A stretch of DNA of 20,657 nt from CAZOBJ01 sp964577825 (lineage in GTDB: Bacteria; Planctomycetota; SZUA-567; JAFGNG01). Below are positions 7,228-13,877 of the stretch, one piece after another. The first letter of the stretch is position 1, and each line of letters begins with the position of its first letter. Where the stretch lies: positions 1-20,657 of the forward strand of contig CAZOBJ010000055.1 of the NCBI GenBank assembly GCA_964577825.1, written 5' to 3'. Under the pieces are notes generated by a model that saw only the letters and a program-made list of their open reading frames with translations, was not told where the DNA came from and searched no databases. A program made the position numbers and the translations under genes.

Positions 7228-8634
7228 ATGAAGAGGGTAGGGCTTATTGTCGGGCTCGCGCTCGCGGTTTTCGCCGCGGTGGGGTTTGCCGTATTCCTGT
7301 ATCTGAGCCGAGATATCCCGCCGCCGGACACCTCGGACCTCGTGGTCGAGCGGCCGGACGTGGCGGACGAGGCAAACGCGTTCACGTACTTCGAGGCCGC
7401 GGGAGAGGTGCTCTTCTACCCGGAGGACTCGACCCTGATACAGCGTTACCTGGCCGGCGAGCCGGTGGATGAGCAAACGGTGCACCGGATCATCGAGCGA
7501 AATGAAGAGACGTTCCAATGGATCGATAAGGGGCTCGCATGCGAGGTTTGTTTGGCCCCGCGTACGAGCCTTGAAGACGATCAACCCTACCTGTACGACT
7601 GGCGACACATGGCGGAGGTCCTGGCCGTGAGGGCACGCGAAGAACGGCTCGACGGGCGCCATGAGCAGGCAACGGACACGTGCATCCTCTTGCTCCGCTT
7701 TACGGCCCTCATTCAGGGCAACCCTGTGTCCCTGGTCGACTGCATGGTGAGCTTGGCTGCGCTGCATATGGGGACTGACCAGGCCATCGGCCTGGCCCGC
7801 GACGAGGAAATCACGAAGCCCCAATTGCAGCGGCTCAACCAGGCTCTTGTCCGGGTTCCCTTGCTCGACCAGGTGTTGATTCGAGCCATGCAGGCAGAGT
7901 ATCGAGTCAGTGCCAGTTTCATCGATGACCTGGTCGCAGGCAAGGTGCGCACAAAGGAGTTTTGGGGCAAGCGGTTCCGGCCGGGATATCGCTTTCAGCC
8001 CAACAAGACCAAGGCGATGCTGGCGGACATTTGTCGAGACATCATCCGCAATGCGTCCTTGCCCTGTGGCGACATCGATTTATCTGTAGCAGAGGGAATC
8101 GCGCGAGTGCCTCCGGAGGAGTACCTTTTGCCTTCAGCGAACACTGTGGGGATGACTCAGTGTGCCTTGACGTTTCCTGCTTGGAGAGAGTACCTGAAGG
8201 CGAAATGCTCCGCCGAGTGCGCGCTCGCAGCCAGCCGCCTCGTCTGTGCGTGCAACCTGTATGCGCGGGATCATGACACGCTGCCCGAGCGGCTGGACGA
8301 GCTTGTGCCCGACTACATCGACGCGGTGCCCAGGGATCCGTATGACGGCGAGCCGTTCCGCTACGACCGCGCGAACAGAACCGTGTACTCGGTCGGCAAG
8401 GATCTGGAGGACGCGGGCGGGTCGCCGCAACTGCTGCCCCTGGGAGAGGGCAGGTATGGAATGCGAAACCGCTGGGTTACCAAGGACGCCGTGTACGGCA
8501 TCTTCGAGCCCGTGGAGCTGATCGAGCCCGAAAATGCACAGGACATGGACCAGTCGAATGAGGAGCTGTCGCCCCAGATGCAAGAAGCGGTGGATCGGGC
8601 GGTGCAGGATGCGATGCAGGAGCTGAACCCATGA
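7228..8634 (+). CDS. Membrane-anchored protein of unknown function, paralogue A
   Basis: The protein is 468 aa. Residues about 4-26 form one hydrophobic helix (VGLIVGLALAVFAAVGFAVF), likely a signal anchor placing the rest outside the cytoplasmic membrane. It shares with the next gene a block RPDVADE.NAFTYFEAA (about 44-60), a CxxC pair (Cys105, Cys108 in ACEVCLAPR), FQPNKTK in the middle, and a CAC pair at Cys340/Cys342. A C-terminal module PERLDELVPDYIDAVPRDPY, then DGEPFRY and YSVGKDLEDAGG, follows. That last module resembles pseudopilin-like C-termini common in PVC-type proteins; this is recollection. The ATG at 7228 follows CGGAGGGAG. It overlaps the next gene by four bases. No function can be assigned. 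Confidence 0.85.
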   Translation: MKRVGLIVGLALAVFAAVGFAVFLYLSRDIPPPDTSDLVVERPDVADEANAFTYFEAAGEVLFYPEDSTLIQRYLAGEPVDEQTVHRIIERNEETFQWIDKGLACEVCLAPRTSLEDDQPYLYDWRHMAEVLAVRAREERLDGRHEQATDTCILLLRFTALIQGNPVSLVDCMVSLAALHMGTDQAIGLARDEEITKPQLQRLNQALVRVPLLDQVLIRAMQAEYRVSASFIDDLVAGKVRTKEFWGKRFRPGYRFQPNKTKAMLADICRDIIRNASLPCGDIDLSVAEGIARVPPEEYLLPSANTVGMTQCALTFPAWREYLKAKCSAECALAASRLVCACNLYARDHDTLPERLDELVPDYIDAVPRDPYDGEPFRYDRANRTVYSVGKDLEDAGGSPQLLPLGEGRYGMRNRWVTKDAVYGIFEPVELIEPENAQDMDQSNEELSPQMQEAVDRAVQDAMQELNP

Positions 8635-10025
8635 AGAAGTTTTTCGTCATCCTCGGCATCGCGGTTCCCGTGTTGATCGGCGCCGCGATCATCGTGTTGC
8701 TGATCCTGAGGCGCGACGTGCCGCCGCCGGACCTCTCGGACCTGAAGGTCGACCGGCCGGACGTGGCGGACGAGAACAACGCGTTCACGTATTTCGAGGC
8801 CGCCGCGGAGAAGATGTACCGACCCTCAGATGCGGAGTTCATATGGGCCTACGTGGTTGGCGAGCCAGTGGACCCTCAAACGGTGCAGGAAGTCCTTGCG
8901 CGCAACGAGGAGACATTCGAAAGCATGCGCAAGGGGGTTGCCTGCGAGATTTGTCTGCCGCCCAGAGTCGTAAGCCCTTATGATCATCCTCCTCATCTAC
9001 AGGACTGGCGCGCTCTCGCAAACCTGCTGGCCTTCAAAGCACGTCACGATCGCCTAGCTGGTGACCATGCGCAGGCGGTGGATACGTCCAGGACCCTGCT
9101 CCGGTTCGGCAACCTCGTGCAGCACGACCCCATACTGTTCACCGAATACCTGACGGGCTTTGCTCTGCTCGAAACCGGGCTCATGCGAGTCGTGGAGCTG
9201 GCGCATGATCGAGACGCACCGGCCATGCAGTTGAAGCGGTTGGCGCGCATCCTTGGGGGCCTCGGTCCGTTTGATCACGGTTTGGTCCGCGCCATGAAGG
9301 TGGATTGCGAAGAGTGCGTCGAGATTGTGAATCAGATCCAGAGAAGAGAAAAGACATTCATGCAGGCGCTGGACATGGACGGTGGGTGGATGGAAGACCA
9401 ACTGCTGACCCGATTGTGTTTCCAGCCTAACAAGACGAAGGAGATGTTCGCTCAGGTCTGTCGGGAAGTGATCCGCAACGCGCCCCGCGCGTACGGCAAC
9501 ATGAAACCCTCCGAGGTGATGGAGGCCGCAAGTCGTCGCTGCCGGAGCAAGCGGGGCGCCCTTGGTCCGAACGCTGTGGGCGATATTCTGGTGGGACTCT
9601 GGGGCCGGTTATACATCCATTCTCTGGAGGTCAAATGCAGGATCGAAGCCGATGTGGCAGGAATGCTCCTCGTCTGCGCGTGCAACGCGTACAGGCGTGA
9701 CCACGGCACGTTCCCTGAACGCCTGGACGATCTTGTACCCGACTACATCAAGGCGGTGGCTAGGGACCCGTTCGACGGCGAGCCGTTCCGCTATAACCGC
9801 GCAAAGCAGATCGTCTACTCCGTGGGCGAGGATCTGGAGGACCTGGGCGGATCCACTCTCAACCCCTGGGGGGAGGAAGTGGGCTCGTTCGGCTCGGCCC
9901 GATGGAGGGACGCCGAGGACGCCGTCTTCGGGCTCACCAAGTCCGCGGAAGCGGAAGAGTCCCGAGACACGGAATCCGAAGAGGCCCAGGAGGCGAAGCG
10001 CGACGCGGGGCAGGATACGCAGTAG
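8631..10025 (+). CDS. Membrane-anchored protein of unknown function, paralogue B
   Basis: The protein is 464 aa and a tandem paralogue of the preceding gene. It starts at ATG 8631 within an ATGA overlap with that gene's stop, so translation is probably coupled. An N-terminal helix at about 4-27 (FFVILGIAVPVLIGAAIIVL) anchors it. The cysteine pair is again at residues 105 and 108 (ACEICLPPR), and a CAC pair at 349/351. FQPNKTKEM, PERLDDLVPDYIKAVARDPF and YSVGEDLEDLGG are conserved. Large parts of the middle differ from paralogue A. The C-terminus is unlike A's: rich in Glu, Asp and Lys with no clear fold (EAEESRDTESEEAQEAKRDA). Pairing and overlap suggest the two act together, for example as a heteromer; this is inference. 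Confidence 0.85.
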   Translation: MKKFFVILGIAVPVLIGAAIIVLLILRRDVPPPDLSDLKVDRPDVADENNAFTYFEAAAEKMYRPSDAEFIWAYVVGEPVDPQTVQEVLARNEETFESMRKGVACEICLPPRVVSPYDHPPHLQDWRALANLLAFKARHDRLAGDHAQAVDTSRTLLRFGNLVQHDPILFTEYLTGFALLETGLMRVVELAHDRDAPAMQLKRLARILGGLGPFDHGLVRAMKVDCEECVEIVNQIQRREKTFMQALDMDGGWMEDQLLTRLCFQPNKTKEMFAQVCREVIRNAPRAYGNMKPSEVMEAASRRCRSKRGALGPNAVGDILVGLWGRLYIHSLEVKCRIEADVAGMLLVCACNAYRRDHGTFPERLDDLVPDYIKAVARDPFDGEPFRYNRAKQIVYSVGEDLEDLGGSTLNPWGEEVGSFGSARWRDAEDAVFGLTKSAEAEESRDTESEEAQEAKRDAGQDTQ

Positions 10026-10064
10026 CCGGACGGCAGGAACATGGGTCAACGAGCGGAGGGACGT

Positions 10065-10436
10065 ATGAACAGGAAGCAGCGGGTCGTGGGCGCGGTGGCC
10101 GTGGGGCTGGTGGTGTTGAGCGGGCTCTTTCCCGCGTTCGAGGGCGAGTGGCGCCGCCCGGGCGACAACCTACAGCGGTACCTGGGGCACGGGTGCCTGC
10201 TGGCCCCGCCCTCGGAGGCAGAGGTGTACCAGGCCATGCTCGGGCACGCGCCGGGCGACGGGGTCACAGAGACGGAGCTCAGCCAGTTTTCGGCGGACGT
10301 GCTCCTCTCTTACGCGCTCTTGCAGATCATCACCGTGGTGGTGGCCGGCTGGGGCCTCATTCTGATCCTGGCGGACAAGAAGTCGAGCCCCTCGGACGCA
10401 GGCGCTGCCTCGGGCGAGACGTCTCCGTCCGCTTGA
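10065..10436 (+). CDS. Small two-helix membrane protein of unknown function
   Basis: The protein is 123 aa. Two hydrophobic helices are visible, about residues 7-24 and 79-103. Between them is a polar loop of about 55 residues (FEGEWRRPGDNLQRYLGHG and onward) that would face the periplasm if both termini are cytoplasmic. The tail is Ser/Ala/Asp-rich. I chose the ATG at 10065 because GGAGG at 10055-10059 sits five bases upstream. The in-frame ATG at 10041 has a weaker AGGA and adds eight polar residues. It follows the second paralogue by 39 bases on the same strand and may belong to that operon. Small proteins of this layout starting MNRKQRIV are, as I recall, scattered in uncultured bacteria; no function is known to me. 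Confidence 0.75.
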   Translation: MNRKQRVVGAVAVGLVVLSGLFPAFEGEWRRPGDNLQRYLGHGCLLAPPSEAEVYQAMLGHAPGDGVTETELSQFSADVLLSYALLQIITVVVAGWGLILILADKKSSPSDAGAASGETSPSA

Positions 10437-10540
10437 GCGTGTGCGAGAAGCCGCGCGTGCATGGCCGCGCACGTCGCGTGTAGGCAAGACAGCGACAGCT
10501 GGCGCGCGTCGGGCCGATGCGGCGCGGGCGTGGTTTTGTC

Positions 10541-10568
10541 TTGCGCAAGGGGCGCTGGAGGCTATACT
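10541..10568 (+). promoter_or_regulatory. Putative sigma-70 promoter of the 49-aa basic protein gene
   Basis: TTGCGC at 10541-10546 and TATACT at 10563-10568 are separated by 16 bases. The -10 box stands out in this GC-rich DNA. Transcription would start near 10575, just before a leader hairpin and about 40 bases before the chosen ATG at 10615. Confidence 0.5.
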
Positions 10569-10580
10569 CTCCTGCCGATC

Positions 10581-10598
10581 GGGCGCCCGGAGGCGCCC
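10581..10598 (+). promoter_or_regulatory. Seven-bp leader hairpin upstream of the basic protein gene
   Basis: GGGCGCC at 10581-10587 and GGCGCCC at 10592-10598 pair perfectly around a CGGA loop. It lies between the predicted start of transcription and the GGAGGG ribosome site at 10605-10610, so it could modulate translation or protect the 5' end. It resembles the GGCGCC hairpins at 304-319 and 2995-3025. Confidence 0.45.
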
Positions 10599-10614
10599 CG
10601 GCATGGAGGGACGC

Positions 10615-10764
10615 ATGGAGTACAAGTCCAGAGTTAGGAAAAGTCGCAAGGCCCGCCAGGCGCGCCAGCGCAAGTCCCGGGGCCTGAGCCGCGTCAAGGT
10701 GCGGGGCCGCAAGCGCTGGGTGAAGACCGCCGAGGTCGTCGAAGAGTCGCCCCGGCGCGCCTGA
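10615..10764 (+). CDS. 49-aa highly basic protein of unknown function
   Basis: The ATG at 10615 follows GGAGGG (10605-10610) at a normal short distance and gives 49 residues, of which 20 are Lys or Arg. The first 34 residues carry nearly all the charge (MEYKSRVRKSRKARQARQRK, then RGLSRVKVRGRKRW). The C-terminus is mildly acidic (VVEESPRRA). This composition suggests binding to nucleic acid, for example rRNA, but I do not recognise a ribosomal protein family. An ATG at 10603 would add four residues. A long upstream in-frame extension overlaps the promoter and is rejected. A dedicated promoter, leader hairpin and ribosome site argue that it is real rather than chance open frame. Confidence 0.65.
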   Translation: MEYKSRVRKSRKARQARQRKSRGLSRVKVRGRKRWVKTAEVVEESPRRA

Positions 10765-10790
10765 GCGCCCGTCCCGCTGGGCGCGGCCCT

Positions 10791-10796
10791 TAGAAT
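10791..10796 (+). promoter_or_regulatory. -10-like box before the deoxyribosyltransferase-like gene
   Basis: TAGAAT lies 12 bases before the ATG at 10809. Transcription would begin near 10803, giving an almost leaderless mRNA; the purine run GAGAGAGA between the box and the ATG could still act as a ribosome site. No -35 box is evident. Confidence 0.3.
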
Positions 10797-10808
10797 CGAG
10801 AGAGACCC

Positions 10809-11300
10809 ATGCCCGAGGCCGCCCAGGTCCAGGTCTACCTCGCCGCGCCCGTGTTCACCCAGATGGAACGCCAGTGGAACCGCGCGTTCGCCGCGGCGCT
10901 TCGCACGCACGCGCCCGGGGTGGAGATGGTCCTGCCGCAGGACTTTCGCGTGGAGGGGCGATTCAACGCGCCCGAGCACTTCGCCATGCTCTTCGACCGA
11001 TGCCGCGAGTCCATCCGCCACAGCACGGCGGTGGTGGCCGTGCTGGAGGGCGCGGACGCGGACAGCGGCGTGGCCTTTGAGGTGGGGTTCGCGCATGCGT
11101 TGGGCGTGCCCGTGGTGGGGCTTCGCACCGACTACCGCGAGGGCCAGGACCGGGGACTCAACCTCATGCTCTCCCACGCGTGCCGGTACTGCGTGCGCGA
11201 GTTCTCCTTCCGCGAAGACGTGGACCAGCTCGCCGCGGCCACGGCCCGGCGGCTGCGCAAGCTGCTGGACGGGGGTCAGTCGGGCGAGTCCTGGGTCTGA
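10809..11300 (+). CDS. Nucleoside 2-deoxyribosyltransferase-like protein
   Basis: The protein is 163 aa, about the family's normal size. It has a Rossmann-like opening VQVYLAAPVFTQMERQWN (residues 7-24) in which the YLAAPVF strand-turn is typical. Further on is the family core VVAVLEGADADSGVAFEVGFAHALGVPV; Glu91 aligns with the catalytic nucleophile and the Asp85-Ser-Gly region with the D-x-G part of the active site. GLRTDYRE follows, and the NLMLSHA segment is also family-like. Canonical members swap bases between 2'-deoxynucleosides or hydrolyse them in salvage; the wider family includes other nucleotide hydrolases, so the substrate is uncertain. The 3' end overlaps convergent RNase HI by 25 bases. 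No purine or pyrimidine salvage genes are adjacent. Confidence 0.85.
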   Translation: MPEAAQVQVYLAAPVFTQMERQWNRAFAAALRTHAPGVEMVLPQDFRVEGRFNAPEHFAMLFDRCRESIRHSTAVVAVLEGADADSGVAFEVGFAHALGVPVVGLRTDYREGQDRGLNLMLSHACRYCVREFSFREDVDQLAAATARRLRKLLDGGQSGESWV

Positions 11301-11746
11301 TCGCGCACGAGCGCGCGGCGCGCGGCCACGGCCAGCCGGTCGGCGCGCTCGTTCTCCGCATGGTTGTTGTGCGCGCGAGTCCACCGCCAGGTCAGCCGAT
11401 GGCGGCCGGCGGCGTGGAGCAGGCGCTGCCACAGGTCCTTGTTCTTGACGGGCTTGCGCGCGGCGGTTCGCCAGGCGTTCCGTTGCCAGCGCGCGAGCCA
11501 CCCCCGGGCGAACGCGTCGTGCAGGTACCGGCTGTCCGTGGTTACCACCGCTTCGCAGGGCTCGCGTAAAGCGTCAAGCGCCTCGATGACCGCGCGCAGC
11601 TCCATGCGGTTGTTCGTGGTCTGCGGTTCGGCGCCGCAGAGCTCCTTGTGCTCGCCTCGGGCCGGATACACGAGCACCACTCCCCAGCCGCCCGGGCCCG
11701 GGTTGCCCGAGCACGCGCCGTCCGTGTAGATGTCCACGCGTTTCAT
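11276..11746 (-). CDS. rnhA: Ribonuclease HI
   Basis: The protein is 156 aa, the standard single-domain length. It cleaves the RNA strand of RNA-DNA hybrids using divalent metal, for R-loop and primer removal. The catalytic set is complete: Asp9 in YTDGACSGNPGPGGWG, Glu49 in NNRMELRAV, Asp71 in TTDSRYL, and His126 and Asp136 in HNNHAENERADRLA. The handle region WLARWQRNAWRTAARKPVKN is present (residues 83-102). The ATG at 11746 starts exactly at the expected MKRVDIYTDG. A much longer upstream frame overlaps the E1 gene in another frame and is rejected. No Shine-Dalgarno sequence is visible; a TAGGAT box lies seven bases upstream, suggesting leaderless transcription. The tail overlaps the convergent gene. 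Confidence 0.97.
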   Translation of the reverse strand: MKRVDIYTDGACSGNPGPGGWGVVLVYPARGEHKELCGAEPQTTNNRMELRAVIEALDALREPCEAVVTTDSRYLHDAFARGWLARWQRNAWRTAARKPVKNKDLWQRLLHAAGRHRLTWRWTRAHNNHAENERADRLAVAARRALVRDQTQDSPD

Positions 11747-11753
11747 GGGCACG

Positions 11754-11759
11754 ATCCTA
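11754..11759 (-). promoter_or_regulatory. -10-like box immediately upstream of rnhA
   Basis: The minus strand reads TAGGAT, ending seven bases before the rnhA ATG. Transcription would therefore start at or next to the start codon. TTGCCG at 11780-11785 could be the -35, but its 20-base spacing is poor. Confidence 0.35.
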
Positions 11760-11838
11760 CGGGGCCGGGCCTGCGCGTCCGGCAAAACCCGGACGGGACT
11801 CCCCACGCACGATTCGCGGTGGAGAGAGAGAACACGGC

Positions 11839-13833
11839 CTAGCCGTGCACGAGCGTGCGGGCCGCGGCCACGAGGTCGGCGACCTGGGGCAGGACCGCGG
11901 TCTCGAGTTCCTCGCACGCGGGCACGGGCAAGTCGCGTGCGGCCACGCGCAGAATCGGCGCATCCAGGTACCCGAACGCTGCCTCCTGGATGGCGGCCGC
12001 GATCTCGCCGCCCACCCCGCCGGTGCGGGGGCCTTCCTCGGCTACGAGCAGGCGCTGGGTGCGCGCCGCGCTCTCGGTTACGGTGTCCAGGTCGAGCGGC
12101 CGCAGCGTGCGCAGGTCCACCACCTCGGCCTCCACGCCCTCGCGTGCGAGGTGCTCTGCCGCGGTCAGGCACAGGCGCACCGTGTGGCTGAATGCGACCA
12201 TGGTGAGGTCTCGGCCCTGCCGCACCACGCGCGCGCGGCCCGGAGGCGGGACCTCGGCTGCGGGGTCGAGCTCTTCGCGCACGCCGTAGAGCAGCTTGTG
12301 CTCGATGAACACCACCGGGCTTTCGTCCGCGATGGCGGTGAGCAGCAGGCCGTAGGCGTCCTGCACCGTGGCCGGGGTGAAGAGCTTCAGTCCCGGCACG
12401 TTCAACAGCAGCCCCTCGAAGCACTGGCTGTGCGTGGGCCCGTACCCTCGGCGCCCACCCGCGGGCACGCGCAGCACCAGGGGCGCGGTCAGCTTGCCCG
12501 CGCTGATCGTGGACCACTTCGCCGCGTGGTTGGCGAGCTGGTCGAGCGCGAGCAGCAGGAAGTCCATGAACATGATCTCCACCACGGGCCGCAGCCCGGT
12601 CATGGCCGCGCCCGCGGCGCAGCCGACCACGGTGTTCTCGCTGATCGGGGTATTGCGCACGCGCGCTGCGCCGAAGCGTTGGGCGAGCCCGTCGGTCACG
12701 CGGAAGGCGCCCCCGTACTCGGCGATGTCTTCTCCCAGAAGCACGACCCGCGGATCGGTCTCGAGCGCGTGGGCGAGCGCCTGTCCGAGCGCGCGCACGT
12801 ACGTCGTCTCGCCCGGCTGGGCGGGCGCCCCGGGGGACGAGGCAGACGTGGGCTTGGGTGAGGGGTACAGCGTGCGCTCATACTCGCCAAGCGACAGGCT
12901 CTGGGGATCACGCACCGAGGCTACCGCGTCTTCGACCTCTTGCCGGGCCTCCGATTCCAGGCGCACGAGCTCGGCCTCGTCCGTACCGGCCTCGATGAGC
13001 CGCGTGCGCGCCGCGGGAACCGGATCGCGGCGGCGGGCCTGCTCGGCGTGCTCCGGAGGCACGTAGTCGCATGGGTCGCTGCGCGAGTGGCCGCCGAGCC
13101 GGAAGCAGACCGCCTCCACGAGCGAGGGGCCCTCGCCGTCGAGCGCTCGTTCGCGCGCGGCCGCGACCGCGTCCTCCACGGCCAGGGGATCGGTGCCGTC
13201 CACGGTCTGCCCGGGCATCCCATAGGCGCCCGCACGCGTCGACAGGGGTGTCACCGGCGACGTGGCCGCCACTTGCGTGCCCATGGCATACTGGTTGTTC
13301 TCGCAAAGGAACACCACGGGCAGGCGCCACACGGCCGCGAGGTTCGCGGACTCGTGGAACGTGCCCTGGGCCATGGCCCCGTCGCCGAAAAAGGCCAGCA
13401 CCACGGCCCGCGCACCGCGCAGCCCTAGGCTCAGGCCCGCGCCCGCGGCCAGCGGCAGGCCGCCGCCGGTGATGCCGTTGCATCCCAGGAACCCCACCTC
13501 GGGCGCTGTCATGTGCTGGCTGCCGCCCACGCCGCGCGCGCAGCCCGCCCGGCCGCCGTACAACTCGGCCATCATGCAGGGCATGGACGCGCCCCTGGCG
13601 AGCATGTGGCCGTGACCGCGATGGTTGCTGGTGACAAGGTCTTCGGGCTCGAGCGGGCCGCACGCGCCGGCGGCCACCGCCTCCTGGCCCAGGCACACGT
13701 GGGCCGTGCCACGCAGCTGCGCCTCGGTGAACAGGGACAGGACCCGCTCCTCGAAGCGGCGGATGCGCAGCATCGTGCGGTAGTGGGAAAACAGACGCTT
13801 CGCCTCAGCGGGCGTCAGAGTCGGCGCAGACAT
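11839..13833 (-). CDS. TPP-dependent 2-oxoacid/acetoin dehydrogenase E1, fused alpha and beta subunits
   Basis: The protein is 664 aa and joins two usually separate subunits. The alpha-type half (about 1-320) has the HRGHGH segment at 71-76 and the thiamine-diphosphate motif from GDGAMAQG (150-157) through ESANLAAVWRLPVVFL to CENN (177-180). A Pro/Ser-rich linker (about 323-342) leads to the beta-type half. There LGEDIAEYGGAF (366-377), RNTPISEN (393-400), EIMFMDF (419-425), PTHSQ with His468, and a transketolase C-terminal region are recognisable. The reaction is decarboxylation of a 2-oxoacid, or cleavage of acetoin, with transfer to lipoyl-E2. No E2 or E3 gene is adjacent, so the substrate cannot be fixed. 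The start codon at 13833 has no Shine-Dalgarno but sits at the predicted transcription start. Confidence 0.93.
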   Translation of the reverse strand: MSAPTLTPAEAKRLFSHYRTMLRIRRFEERVLSLFTEAQLRGTAHVCLGQEAVAAGACGPLEPEDLVTSNHRGHGHMLARGASMPCMMAELYGGRAGCARGVGGSQHMTAPEVGFLGCNGITGGGLPLAAGAGLSLGLRGARAVVLAFFGDGAMAQGTFHESANLAAVWRLPVVFLCENNQYAMGTQVAATSPVTPLSTRAGAYGMPGQTVDGTDPLAVEDAVAAARERALDGEGPSLVEAVCFRLGGHSRSDPCDYVPPEHAEQARRRDPVPAARTRLIEAGTDEAELVRLESEARQEVEDAVASVRDPQSLSLGEYERTLYPSPKPTSASSPGAPAQPGETTYVRALGQALAHALETDPRVVLLGEDIAEYGGAFRVTDGLAQRFGAARVRNTPISENTVVGCAAGAAMTGLRPVVEIMFMDFLLLALDQLANHAAKWSTISAGKLTAPLVLRVPAGGRRGYGPTHSQCFEGLLLNVPGLKLFTPATVQDAYGLLLTAIADESPVVFIEHKLLYGVREELDPAAEVPPPGRARVVRQGRDLTMVAFSHTVRLCLTAAEHLAREGVEAEVVDLRTLRPLDLDTVTESAARTQRLLVAEEGPRTGGVGGEIAAAIQEAAFGYLDAPILRVAARDLPVPACEELETAVLPQVADLVAAARTLVHG

Positions 13834-13839
13834 GGGCCC

Positions 13840-13867
13840 ATTCTAGGGTCGGATAGCGGCGTGTCAA
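13840..13867 (-). promoter_or_regulatory. Near-consensus promoter giving a leaderless E1 mRNA
   Basis: On the minus strand, a perfect TTGACA (13862-13867) is followed after 16 bases by TAGAAT (13840-13845). Only six bases, GGGCCC, separate the -10 box from the E1 ATG, so the normal start point falls on the A of the ATG. It lies entirely in the 44-base gap after the HNH gene. Confidence 0.7.
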
Positions 13868-13877
13868 GCCAAGCCGG

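Noticed and set aside
5634..7385. Antisense open frame over the sulfatase
   Set aside because: The sulfatase active-site motifs are on the plus strand; the antisense protein is compositionally biased.
10441..10614. 107-residue version of the basic protein
   Set aside because: The extension contains the promoter, leader hairpin and ribosome site of the 49-residue form.
11747..12517. Upstream extension of RNase HI to 413 residues
   Set aside because: The extension is a shadow frame of the E1 gene; RNase HI begins at its canonical N-terminus.
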